64,000 nucleotides of DNA, from assembly GCF_004770265.1 (NCBI RefSeq), contig NZ_RQGQ01000011.1, positions 186,001 to 250,000 of the forward strand. Reading direction: 5' to 3'. The notes below the pieces were generated by a model. The model had not been told where the DNA came from, searched no databases, and saw only the letters and a list, made by a program, of their open reading frames with translations. Position numbers and translations under genes: made by a program. This document shows, in pieces, positions 1 through 8,328 of this stretch. The stretch's first letter is position 1; every line of letters begins with the position of its first letter. This stretch comes from Leptospira congkakensis. GTDB lineage: Bacteria > Spirochaetota > Leptospiria > Leptospirales > Leptospiraceae.

Positions 1-1734
1 CGCATAACGAAAAATACCTTGGTGAAAATCAAAATCGAGCACAAGTGCGGGAAAATAAATTTGTAAGTCAGCATTTTTATCATAAAAATGTTGGTTCATA
101 TAAAACAATAAATCATTCGGACGCATAGCCACAGCAGAAACACGTTCAAACTCTGACTGGATCATCATTGAATAAAGTGCAGCTTGTAAACCATGACCAG
201 TAGCATCACCCAAAAAGAATCGATAGTAAAAATCTTGGATTCGTTTGATGAAATAGATATCCCCACCAACCTCAGCAATCGGTTTGTATAAAATATCAAC
301 TTTGAGATTGGGTTCCAGTTCAGGAAGTTTGGTTACATTTTGGATGATAGACTTTGCGAGTTTCATATCCTTTCCGATTTGATCCAACTTGCCCTGTAGT
401 TCTTCAGTTTTGTCTTTTACCCGCGTTTCCAAACGTTCATTCAAATCAGTAAGTTGGTTTTGTACTTTTTGTAAGGTTTTGTTTTTGTCGGAGAGTTCAA
501 TCGCCAAGTTCTCTGCTTCCACAAATCCTTTTGAAAAGTTCCGAGCAATGTACACTGACTGTACTAAAAACATTGTGAAAATTCCAAAATGAATTGTTAA
601 AGGTCCATAAATGACCAGGTTATTGACCAAAACATCATTGATAAAACTAGCAATAAAGATGGTAAAACTAACTAAAAAAAGTATGGAACCTGGGGAGGAA
701 TCGCGGATAGCCCTAATAATCACAAAAAAAGTGTAAATGACACCAATCAGTGTAAAAATCTGAAAAGGCACCATCAAATACGTGTAAAACGATGAACGAG
801 TCACTAAAACGATAAAACAAAATGCAAAACCAAAATATCTTATTAATTCATAAAATAAACGCGAAAAATAAGGTTTAAAAAGTAGGTAAACATACTTTGA
901 AAATATTGGTATTATTAAAAAGAAACTCAGGTAACTGAGTTTTAAATGTAATTCCCAAGGTAAGTTTGGAAAAATTTGTACCAAATATTTGTTACCGGTG
1001 ATAAACACACGTAAGGCAACCAAAACACAGGTCAGAGCAAACCAAAAAGTAAATGGGTCTTTTTTACGATTCCAATATAAAAACACATGATAAATACCCA
1101 TAAACAGAATGCTTCCGACGAGTAACATATCTCGCAAAATAGCAGATTCATATTGGTGGTGAATTTCGGAAGTGTTTCCGATTGTAATTACTTGGGCAGG
1201 TCCACCCTTCCTGTGGTGGTAATTAGAAATTTGTAATACGATTGAAGTTTGATTCTCTTTTGGAAAAAAATCTACTATTCTTGGTCTATATTCTGGTTTT
1301 CCCGTTTGGTAGGAGGCAGAAACAATACCATTAGATGTTAGCCGAACACCATCAACAAACAAGTTATAGGCGGTTTCCATTTCAGGAACCTTTAAAGAAA
1401 GTGGAATTCCTTTTTGCCCATGGAGGATTTCGACAGTAAAAGTGGCATACCCATCTCCAGCGAGAAATCCGCGATTGATGAAAGAGTCCGACCAAACGCC
1501 TGGTACCTTGAAAAAATTAGGTTCTCTGATTGTTTCTAAAGAGGTTAGTTCAGTAGGAGAAATCAAAAGACCAGGATAGTATTCCCACTCTCCCACAAGT
1601 TCAATTGTTTTTGTTTGGTCTCTTAAATACGACTCGGCCGACAGAACCCCCTTCTCCACTTTTGGAGGCACTTCTTTCGGAACACACGAAACAAGTGCCA
1701 AACACCAAACAATTCCGAACAAACGGAAATTCAT
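1..1734 (-). CDS. 7TMR-DISM receptor with SpoIIE/PP2C-type phosphatase domain, lipoprotein signal, C-terminus off window
   Basis: The reading frame is open from an ATG at 1734 to the window edge (578 codons seen). It begins with a lipoprotein-type signal (LVSC at about residues 15-18). Next come an extracytoplasmic beta-rich region (about 40-190) and a block of hydrophobic helices (about 195-400) typical of 7TMR-DISM receptors. A short coiled coil (about 405-450) with a run of charged heptads follows. The last part matches the start of a SpoIIE-like serine phosphatase: the EVGGD motif near residue 490 and the GDATGHG motif near 515 carry metal-binding aspartates. Known family role: these proteins sense an external ligand and dephosphorylate STAS anti-sigma-factor antagonists. 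A STAS gene lies two genes upstream in the same orientation (3094-3441), so a partner-switching pair is likely (inference). The end of the catalytic domain is not in the window. Confidence 0.85.
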   Translation of the reverse strand, partial: MNFRLFGIVWCLALVSCVPKEVPPKVEKGVLSAESYLRDQTKTIELVGEWEYYPGLLISPTELTSLETIREPNFFKVPGVWSDSFINRGFLAGDGYATFTVEILHGQKGIPLSLKVPEMETAYNLFVDGVRLTSNGIVSASYQTGKPEYRPRIVDFFPKENQTSIVLQISNYHHRKGGPAQVITIGNTSEIHHQYESAILRDMLLVGSILFMGIYHVFLYWNRKKDPFTFWFALTCVLVALRVFITGNKYLVQIFPNLPWELHLKLSYLSFFLIIPIFSKYVYLLFKPYFSRLFYELIRYFGFAFCFIVLVTRSSFYTYLMVPFQIFTLIGVIYTFFVIIRAIRDSSPGSILFLVSFTIFIASFINDVLVNNLVIYGPLTIHFGIFTMFLVQSVYIARNFSKGFVEAENLAIELSDKNKTLQKVQNQLTDLNERLETRVKDKTEELQGKLDQIGKDMKLAKSIIQNVTKLPELEPNLKVDILYKPIAEVGGDIYFIKRIQDFYYRFFLGDATGHGLQAALYSMMIQSEFERVSAVAMRPNDLLFYMNQHFYDKNADLQIYFPALVLDFDFHQGIFRYA

Positions 1735-1756
1735 TGGAAAAGAGAGTTTAACAGAC

Positions 1757-3037
1757 CTATAGACGGTTCTGAACAGGGATGTACTTTCTTTGGTTTTCAC
1801 CCACATATATCTGTTTTGGACGAACTTTTGAGAAGTCTCCCTTCATTCTTTGTTCTCTCCAATGGGCAAGCCAACCTGGAAGTCTGCCGATCACTTGCAT
1901 GACAGAGAACATATTTTTAGGGATTCCCAATGTGTGAAATACGAGTCCTGAGTAATATTCTAAATTTGGATAAAGAAGGTTCTCCATAAAGTAGGAATCG
2001 TTCCATACCACTTCGTCTATTTGAAGAGCGATATCTTCCACAGCAGATAATTTTCTGCCTTTGTAGAACTCACGAATGATTTCACGAGCCACTTGTGCAC
2101 GAGGACTCACCACATCATATGCCTTTTGTCCAAAACCATTGGTTTGAATGTTTAAGCCACCACGTTTGAACCTTTCGAAATAATCCTTAACAGGTGTTTT
2201 TGTTTTGATGATGTCTTCAATAAGACCAATCGCAGCAGTAGGACGTCCACCTTCACGAGCTCCCCACTGCGCCATAATCCCTGCAGAGATAGAAGCAAAC
2301 AAATTGGCTTGGGTAGATCCAACCACTTGGACAGCGGTGTTGGATACATTTTGTTCGTGATCCGCATGTAAGATCCACATTTGATTTAAAATACGATCAA
2401 ACTCTTCTGGAACCGTATAATTGTCCGCAGGCATTTTATGCATCATATAAAGAAAGTTGGTGCAGTATGGATTTTTATCCAATGGATACACAAAAGGATG
2501 CCCTACTGCATGTTTGTAAGTGAAAGCAGCGATTGTGCGAATTTTTGCAAGTAACCTTGCAATTAAATCTACACCCATATCTAATTTTTCTTCGTATTCT
2601 TCTAAATAATAACTAGATAGTGAAGTAACCATTACAGATAATACTGCCAACGGATTGGCAACCCCAGGAAAACCGTCAAAAAGATTTAACATGTCTTCAT
2701 GGATCATAGAGTGTTTTGAAAGTCGACCAGAGAAGTCGTTTAACTCTTGCTTGGTGGGAAGATTTCCATAAATTAATAAAAACGAAGTTTCCACAAAAGT
2801 GGATTGATAAGCTAGTTCTTTTAAGTCGTAACCACGATAAGTTAACTCACCTTTTTCGGGATCACGTCTAGACACTTTAGATAATCCAAGTGCTGTATTG
2901 AATAAACCTTGGTCCACTGTTACCAGGCCGGTTTTTCTATAAAAATCGGTTAGGTCGATTCCTTCTTTTCCATCGGTACCAACAATGACCGGTAATTTAT
3001 ATGTTTTGCCCTTGACGTGGAATTCCACTTCACTCAT
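1757..3037 (-). CDS. Citrate synthase-family protein with substituted catalytic residues
   Basis: This 426-residue protein aligns along its full length with type II (GltA) citrate synthases. It keeps the HADHEQN block (224-230), the substrate-contact arginine in SPRA (about 313) and the GWLAHWRE block (388-395). All three residues needed for catalysis in E. coli GltA differ: the His264 position is Glu262 (GAREGG instead of GPxHGG), the His305 position is Gln304 (GFGQKAY instead of GFGHRVY), and the Asp362 position is Glu360 (NLEYYSG instead of NVDFYSG). The fold and length are normal and the frame is intact, so this is not a decayed gene. It may be an enzyme with altered chemistry or a non-catalytic paralogue; an active citrate synthase would then be expected elsewhere. 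It lies between a STAS protein and a SpoIIE-type phosphatase gene, with only 22 bases before the latter. Family assignment is firm, function uncertain. Confidence 0.9.
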   Translation of the reverse strand: MSEVEFHVKGKTYKLPVIVGTDGKEGIDLTDFYRKTGLVTVDQGLFNTALGLSKVSRRDPEKGELTYRGYDLKELAYQSTFVETSFLLIYGNLPTKQELNDFSGRLSKHSMIHEDMLNLFDGFPGVANPLAVLSVMVTSLSSYYLEEYEEKLDMGVDLIARLLAKIRTIAAFTYKHAVGHPFVYPLDKNPYCTNFLYMMHKMPADNYTVPEEFDRILNQMWILHADHEQNVSNTAVQVVGSTQANLFASISAGIMAQWGAREGGRPTAAIGLIEDIIKTKTPVKDYFERFKRGGLNIQTNGFGQKAYDVVSPRAQVAREIIREFYKGRKLSAVEDIALQIDEVVWNDSYFMENLLYPNLEYYSGLVFHTLGIPKNMFSVMQVIGRLPGWLAHWREQRMKGDFSKVRPKQIYVGENQRKYIPVQNRL

Positions 3038-3093
3038 GAAAAGACCTCTCTACCTCCTATCTTACGGAAGGGAAGTTAGGAATCTAGAATAAT

Positions 3094-3441
3094 TTAGACT
3101 TGGGTGAGTGCAGAATTGAGAGAATCGTGGATGAGGACAAAATCAGTAAGACCGACGATGTCCATGACTTTACGGAAGTGGGTATTGAGTCCCGCAAACT
3201 CGATTTTGCCTTGGTTCTCAGAAGATTTTGTAATGAGGCTAATGAGAGTGGCAATTCCCGCAGAATTGATATAAGAAGTTTCTGAAAAATTCAAAATCAC
3301 GCGGTTACGTTTGTCCTGAGGGATGGATTCGTAAGATTCAACAATCTCTTCTTCTGCTTCGGATGTGATTTCGCCAGAAATATGAATCACAGGGAGGTTT
3401 CCCCCATTTTCAAATCCCAATCGAATCTTAAACTCTTCCAT
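3094..3441 (-). CDS. STAS-domain anti-sigma-factor antagonist
   Basis: The protein of about 115 residues is a single SpoIIAA/RsbV-like STAS domain: beta-rich N-terminus, the conserved block ILNFSETSYINSAGIATL containing the phosphorylatable serine of the NSAG motif, then the helix after it. The frame extends to 3483, but GGAAG lies just upstream of the tandem ATGs at 3444 and 3441, so I chose 3441. Known role: unphosphorylated STAS proteins bind anti-sigma kinases; a kinase phosphorylates the serine and a SpoIIE-type phosphatase removes it. The phosphatase encoded at 1-1734 on the same strand is the obvious candidate partner (inference). The matching anti-sigma kinase is not adjacent. Confidence 0.85.
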   Translation of the reverse strand: MEEFKIRLGFENGGNLPVIHISGEITSEAEEEIVESYESIPQDKRNRVILNFSETSYINSAGIATLISLITKSSENQGKIEFAGLNTHFRKVMDIVGLTDFVLIHDSLNSALTQV

Positions 3442-3486
3442 CATTAGCTTCCAGGGAAATCCACCGAGAACGCGGGTCAACAAAAA

Positions 3487-3708
3487 TTAGGATTTCGATT
3501 TTCTTTCTTCTTTCGTCAAACGACCAAAAGGTTGTTTGCATTTCCGACAAACATAGTACACATCAGTGGGTGTAGCTGATATCCCGACAAGACCCATGGC
3601 AATCATTCCCCAAGTGGAATACTTCACAACTTTTCGTGCATTTTCATCATCACGAGTGGTCCCACAATCACAGGTGGGGCGATCAGCTTTTTTAATGATT
3701 TGGTTCAT
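3487..3708 (-). CDS. Small zinc-ribbon membrane protein, unknown function
   Basis: A 73-residue protein with two cysteine pairs: CDCGT near residues 13-17 and CRKC near 54-57. Between them is one hydrophobic stretch (about 32-48) that could span the membrane. The cysteine arrangement suggests a zinc-ribbon knuckle formed by the two ends. It sits between the cytochrome c lipoprotein and the STAS gene on the same strand, with gaps of about 50 bases, so it is probably cotranscribed. I recognise no named family. Confidence 0.7.
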   Translation of the reverse strand: MNQIIKKADRPTCDCGTTRDDENARKVVKYSTWGMIAMGLVGISATPTDVYYVCRKCKQPFGRLTKEERKSKS

Positions 3709-3759
3709 AAAGGTAAGTGTTCGGCTCCAGCCTGTAGGTGGAACCGAAAAAGAGAATGA

Positions 3760-4164
3760 TTAGTTTTTAGAAAGATGTTCTACGTATTTTGCAAGGATGC
3801 GGATGTTATCGTCACCTAAATGTCCGTAAGCAACCATTGGAGATCCTTTGATTCCTTCTTTCAATGTTTTAGTTACACCAGCAGCAGTATTTCCGTTTTT
3901 CCATTCAGAAGCTGGAGATTTATAGTTTCTTGGTTTTGGATTGAGGGCAGCAGCTGCAGCTCCGTCACCAGCACCTTTCTCACCATGGCAAGAAGAACAG
4001 TTTTGTAGATAGAGTTCTTCTCCTTTAGCAAGTTCAGGATCAGCGCTTGCACTAGATTCAACCGCTGCAGGTGTTTCTTCTTTTGGTTTGGAATCGCCAC
4101 AAGCTACCATCGCAAATGCGAAAGAGAGTGCGAAGAGAGAGACTAAGACTTTTTTTGAGTTCAT
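3760..4164 (-). CDS. Cytochrome c-type lipoprotein
   Basis: A 134-residue protein with a lipoprotein signal (FAMVAC, lipidated Cys near residue 22) and an acidic/proline-rich linker. It carries a class I cytochrome c domain: haem-binding CSSCH near residues 56-60 and a probable axial methionine in GSPMVAYG near 108-115. It should be anchored in the periplasm and carry electrons, for instance to a terminal oxidase or peroxidase (inference). The neighbours do not reveal a partner oxidase. Confidence 0.88.
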   Translation of the reverse strand: MNSKKVLVSLFALSFAFAMVACGDSKPKEETPAAVESSASADPELAKGEELYLQNCSSCHGEKGAGDGAAAAALNPKPRNYKSPASEWKNGNTAAGVTKTLKEGIKGSPMVAYGHLGDDNIRILAKYVEHLSKN

Positions 4165-4227
4165 TTCTTACTCCAAGATAAGGATGACTCCAGTCTCTCA
4201 CCCTTCTTGTCTTTTGAAAAGAAGAAA

Positions 4228-5142
4228 TCACTGTTTTTCTAAAAGATTTGAGATTGCCTTCTCTAAATTTTGAAACTGAAACTCATAACCGGTAGAAAGC
4301 AAACGTTCGGGAAAAACATACTGTCCTTTGGTGATGACAACCGATCCCTCTCCATAAAGCGCCTGTATAACGAAAGATGGAACCTTAAAAAAATTAGGGC
4401 GATGTAATGTTTTTGCGAGTACTCTTGAAAATTCTTCGTTACTCACTGGTTCTGGAGATACTAAATTATAGGCACCTGTTTCTGATTCTAACTGCATTAA
4501 GTGTAACATTGCAGAAATAAAATCCATTATATGAATCCAACTCATCCCTTGTTTTCCCGAAGCAATCGAACCACCAACTCCCAGTAAAAAAGGTGGGATC
4601 ATTTTTTCCAGAGCACCTCCTTTAGGAGATAGAATGATTCCAGTTCTAAGTAACAAAGTCCGAATGCCCACGTTTTTTAATGGTAGGGTTTGGTTTTCCC
4701 ATTCCACACAGAGTTTGGCAAGAAAGTCATCCGCTGGTTCCTTGGCTTCTGAATAAGGAGCGTGAATTTCCTCAGACATTCCATAATAACCAACTGCGCT
4801 TGCGTTCACAAAAACTTTTGGAGGAGACTTCAAATCTCGAACACGAGCAACAAGTCCTCTAGTAAAATCAATACGAGATGTTTCGATCAGTTTTTTACGT
4901 TCGTCTGTCCATCTAACGCCCGCTATTGGTTCTCCCACTAAATTGATGATGACGTCCAATCCTTCTAAATCTGCGGATTGCGGAAGGATACAAGAAACAA
5001 ATTCGATTTCTGGATAAGAGGATAGTTCAGGAGGGAGAGAAGTTTTTCTAGAAAAAACTCGGAAACGATGCCCCAAACGGACTGCTGTTTCAATAAAAGA
5101 TTTACCAATGAGGCCCGTGCCACCTAAAATTCCAATTTTCAT
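4228..5142 (-). CDS. SDR39U1/YfcH-type NAD(P)-binding epimerase (TIGR01777 family)
   Basis: A 304-residue extended short-chain dehydrogenase/reductase. The N-terminal Rossmann motif GILGGTGLIGKSF binds NAD(P). The family-typical VNLVGEPIAGVRWTDERK and LRTGIILSPKGGALEKM blocks are present, followed by a C-terminal DUF1731-like part (VPSFVIQALYGE). The frame runs nine codons further upstream, but the ATG at 5142 has AAAGGAG at ideal spacing and begins directly with the Rossmann strand. The substrate of this family is not established. The divergent gene starts at 5217, leaving a 74-base shared upstream region. Confidence 0.88.
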   Translation of the reverse strand: MKIGILGGTGLIGKSFIETAVRLGHRFRVFSRKTSLPPELSSYPEIEFVSCILPQSADLEGLDVIINLVGEPIAGVRWTDERKKLIETSRIDFTRGLVARVRDLKSPPKVFVNASAVGYYGMSEEIHAPYSEAKEPADDFLAKLCVEWENQTLPLKNVGIRTLLLRTGIILSPKGGALEKMIPPFLLGVGGSIASGKQGMSWIHIMDFISAMLHLMQLESETGAYNLVSPEPVSNEEFSRVLAKTLHRPNFFKVPSFVIQALYGEGSVVITKGQYVFPERLLSTGYEFQFQNLEKAISNLLEKQ

Positions 5143-5216
5143 TGGTTCTCCTTTCGGCCCAGAACACAAAAAAAGAAGTAGCCCATTTTTTTACAGTGCG
5201 TATTTTTTTCTTTCAT

Positions 5217-5798
5217 ATGAGACCTGCTATTGTTCTACCAATCACTGTTGCCATTTTTCTAGTTCTCTTCGGGAATTATTATCTTTTTTCCGGAACAAAA
5301 AAAAGTATAAATCAATACAAAGAAAATCCACCATTCCGCATTGAAGACAATACCGGCTCAGGAGGCATTCATCTTCTTTTAGACAAAGATACAAATACGG
5401 TTTGGAGAAAGAAACAAAACGGGAAAGAAGATTTTGATTTTTTCTTAGAAATGAAATTGTCACATTTTTGGAATGGGAATCTGTTTTTTCCAAGAGAATT
5501 CAAAAGTTTGAATGTTTTTGCTTGTCCGGGCGAAACCTTACCAACCTTCCAAATACGATTTTTATTACGCGAAAGTATCAACGTAGATAAAGAACTCAGG
5601 ATGCCTAAAGATGAGTTAACATTCATTTATCGCTTTGAAGAAAAAAACAAATCAATGGTTTCTATTCCTTTATCGAAACTTCCAAAATTTCAAAAGGAAA
5701 CAAATTACCCCCAAAATATCCACATTCTCACACCGGAATTCAAACTATTCGCAAGTGAAGGTTGTCTTTCTGAAGTAAAACTCGAAGAAACTCCATGA
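5217..5798 (+). CDS. Hypothetical membrane-anchored protein, first gene of the MoxR/VWA cassette
   Basis: About 193 residues. An N-terminal hydrophobic segment (about residues 4-22) should anchor the protein, leaving a beta-rich domain outside the cytoplasm. A segment near residues 45-65 (LLLDKDTNTVWR) weakly recalls galactose-binding/discoidin-like domains, but I cannot confirm this. The frame could begin at 5142, but the ATG at 5217 directly precedes the hydrophobic segment and avoids overlap with the divergent epimerase gene. Its stop overlaps the ATG of the AAA+ gene (ATGA at 5795-5798), which implies translational coupling. Confidence 0.75.
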   Translation: MRPAIVLPITVAIFLVLFGNYYLFSGTKKSINQYKENPPFRIEDNTGSGGIHLLLDKDTNTVWRKKQNGKEDFDFFLEMKLSHFWNGNLFFPREFKSLNVFACPGETLPTFQIRFLLRESINVDKELRMPKDELTFIYRFEEKNKSMVSIPLSKLPKFQKETNYPQNIHILTPEFKLFASEGCLSEVKLEETP

Positions 5799-7375
5799 CA
5801 AAACCTCCAAACAAAATTTCAGAATCGCCGACCATCCCAGGCAATACGAAAGGGAAGGATCGAAAATTTGATATTGGTTCTTTATTAGAAGAGGGACCTC
5901 TTCCGATTGCTTTTGAAAAAAACAATTCTGCTAATTTGGATGAAAAACTACGAAAAGCCTATTTTTGGATTACCAACTTTGCCATCATCAATCCATTTTA
6001 TGATATTGAATACAATGACAGTCCTCCCTTAAAGTTTACCTTGGGAGATTCTAAATCCACAGTTACACTTCCCACAGCACAAAGTTATTCAAGTTTTGTT
6101 TTACTTCCCCTTCTCACCCTCATAGTGAGAGGTAAATGTTTGTTAGTTGGTGGACCAGGCAGAGGCAAAACGGCATCTGCCATTCTTATGGGTGTGATCG
6201 CAGGTTATCCCATCAAAGAAATCAAACGAGCCATCCAACATGGCCAACCTCAAATGACAATCACCGATTTATTAGGCAATCCTCTTCCCAGCGATATGAT
6301 GCAAGCCAAGTCCATGGATGAAATCAAAATCGCTTGGAGGAAATGGCTCGGAATGCAAGTGAAGATCATCGATGAATACAATCGGATCCCCACAAGAACT
6401 CAATCGGCCCTTCTCACCATTATGGGAGATAACTATGCTGAAATTTATGACCAAATTTATGAATGCCCCGATGCGGCTTGGTACCTAACGGCGAATGACG
6501 ATGCTGGTGGCGGAACTTACCAAGTCATCGAGGCTCTTCGCGACCGGATCGATATTGTAGTAAAGGCTCCTCACTTTAATACACGTTTCATCAAAGATCT
6601 AATCCAAAGAGTGGAAGAAGGATACAAACCAGAAACACTTGTTCCTAAAGAAATTGTTTTTTCAGAAGAAGAAATCAAAACCATAAACGAAGAAATTCGG
6701 AATGTTGTTTTTCCGCCAAAACTTCGTCGTCGGATGGAATTTTTTACCTCCCAATTTGAGTTTATGGAATATGCGGGAGAACAATTAGAATACAAAACCA
6801 AAGACACCGCCAAACTGAGTACAGTTGACTATTCCGTTCTCAGTTCTGCAGAAACAGGGAAAGACAAAACAAAAGATTTAGGTTCGCAAACCAAAAATGG
6901 CCTGAGTGTCCGTGCCATTTTCACTTGTATCAATTATGCAAAAGCCCTCGCTTATTTTCGTGGCCTAAACGAAGTCAGCCTAGATGATCTTAGCCATGTT
7001 TTACCATTTGTTCTTCATGACAAATTGGTTCAAAATTCAGACTCTCCTTTTTTTGAAGATGCAGAAAACAAAGTCTACCGCAGCGACCGAGTCAGTTGGA
7101 TTCGAAAACTTTTTAGTTTGTCCTTAAGTGAATATGACAGGCTGGGACTGGATAAAAATGATGTGATCACCAACCTTTCGGAAAGGTTCGAAGAAGGTTT
7201 GGAAGGACTTTCCGCAAAGGACACCAAACAAAGATTATTAGAAATAGAAAAAGAAATAGAATCCATGGCAAAACAACGAAAGTTGTATGGGCATATGTTT
7301 GATGATCTATTAAAATTAAAATATTTACACCAAAGGTATACGAATTACCTCAAATGGGCGGAATCAAATGTATGA
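5795..7375 (+). CDS. MoxR-like AAA+ ATPase
   Basis: 526 residues. Walker A is GGPGRGKT (residues 119-126). Walker B is VKIIDEYNR with Asp193-Glu194. Sensor 1 is in WYLTANDD and an arginine-finger region in EALRDRID. This is the layout of MoxR/RavA-type AAA+ ATPases, which act as chaperones that remodel a VWA-domain partner. The partner is most likely the metallopeptidase-VWA protein encoded two genes downstream. The C-terminal 130 residues are helical and charged. The start overlaps the previous stop (ATGA) and the stop overlaps the next start (ATGA at 7372-7375), so the cassette is translated as a coupled unit. Confidence 0.9.
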   Translation: MTKPPNKISESPTIPGNTKGKDRKFDIGSLLEEGPLPIAFEKNNSANLDEKLRKAYFWITNFAIINPFYDIEYNDSPPLKFTLGDSKSTVTLPTAQSYSSFVLLPLLTLIVRGKCLLVGGPGRGKTASAILMGVIAGYPIKEIKRAIQHGQPQMTITDLLGNPLPSDMMQAKSMDEIKIAWRKWLGMQVKIIDEYNRIPTRTQSALLTIMGDNYAEIYDQIYECPDAAWYLTANDDAGGGTYQVIEALRDRIDIVVKAPHFNTRFIKDLIQRVEEGYKPETLVPKEIVFSEEEIKTINEEIRNVVFPPKLRRRMEFFTSQFEFMEYAGEQLEYKTKDTAKLSTVDYSVLSSAETGKDKTKDLGSQTKNGLSVRAIFTCINYAKALAYFRGLNEVSLDDLSHVLPFVLHDKLVQNSDSPFFEDAENKVYRSDRVSWIRKLFSLSLSEYDRLGLDKNDVITNLSERFEEGLEGLSAKDTKQRLLEIEKEIESMAKQRKLYGHMFDDLLKLKYLHQRYTNYLKWAESNV

Positions 7376-8328
7376 AACCATCCGTTTGGAAAAATGTTCT
7401 CTTAAAAAATCGAGAAGTTTGTAATCAACTTGTTCTAACAGAAGAAAAAACAAACCCGAATTTTTCAGAAGATTTACTTTCGGAAAACTTAGTTCCTTTC
7501 TTTGAAACCTTGTCTCTTTCAAAAGAAAAGGAAATTGCCGAGGAGACTCTCCTTTCCCTATTCCAAACTTTGGTGACACTTGTTTCCAAAAATTTTTTCA
7601 AACAAAATCCAGAGATCACAAATCTTTTTTTGGAAACTTTGCATTTATTTGATTTTGTCTCGGAAGAGAACCTAACAGAGTGTATCTCCTATTTGGCCAA
7701 TGTCCTTGTGAAAGTGGAAGAACCAAAAAAAGAACTTTTTCTTAAAAGAATCCAGTCCTTTTCTAAATCTACATCTACCGTGGAGGAATGGAAAATCCTT
7801 TTAACAATTTTTGCTTGGGCCAGCGGAAAACCAGAATACCGAGAAGAGGCCAAAACAAAATTTGAAATTTTACCTTTACCCTTAAAAGAAAAAATCCAAT
7901 CAATAGTAGGAATCGGAGAAGAAACATTATCCTATCCTTTCCCAAAAAGAAAAGGCCCTCCGAAAGAAACCGATCCCATCCATTTCCGAGTCATTCCCGG
8001 ATACACTTTGTTTGGTGGCCAATTCCGAGAAATCCCTTTGTTTGGTTCTCAACAGAAAGGAGAATCGGATCCTTGGGTTGTGACTTCGGGGCTCTCTCAA
8101 TTTTCTTTGTACTTGGATCAGTTTGGAACCAACTTAATTTCTAAAGAAAAAATATCGGTTCCAGAGAAACAAACAACCGCAGCCATCCAATCTTCGTTTT
8201 GGAAACTCATTGTAGGTAAAAAACTAGATCTAAAACAGATCGCAACTGTCATTGAATCCGAAGCCTTTGTGCTTTGTACATTACAGAATTCCTACAATCT
8301 CTATCTGTTTTATTTGGGATCTACGTAA
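7372..8328 (+). CDS. Uncharacterised protein between MoxR-like ATPase and VWA metallopeptidase
   Basis: About 318 residues, leucine/glutamate-rich and predicted mostly helical in the first 190 residues, possibly a helical-repeat scaffold. A more beta-rich C-terminal part follows. There is no signal peptide, membrane segment or recognisable motif. The frame extends to 7354, but the ATG at 7372 forms an ATGA overlap with the AAA+ stop. Its stop is directly followed by the ATG of the metallopeptidase-VWA gene. Position suggests a subunit or adaptor of the AAA+/VWA machine (inference). Confidence 0.85.
   Translation: MKPSVWKNVLLKNREVCNQLVLTEEKTNPNFSEDLLSENLVPFFETLSLSKEKEIAEETLLSLFQTLVTLVSKNFFKQNPEITNLFLETLHLFDFVSEENLTECISYLANVLVKVEEPKKELFLKRIQSFSKSTSTVEEWKILLTIFAWASGKPEYREEAKTKFEILPLPLKEKIQSIVGIGEETLSYPFPKRKGPPKETDPIHFRVIPGYTLFGGQFREIPLFGSQQKGESDPWVVTSGLSQFSLYLDQFGTNLISKEKISVPEKQTTAAIQSSFWKLIVGKKLDLKQIATVIESEAFVLCTLQNSYNLYLFYLGST

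Noticed and set aside
2152..2367. 71-codon frame overlapping the citrate synthase-like gene on the same strand in another frame
   Set aside because: The main frame has full-length family similarity, so this is a shadow and not evidence of a frameshift.
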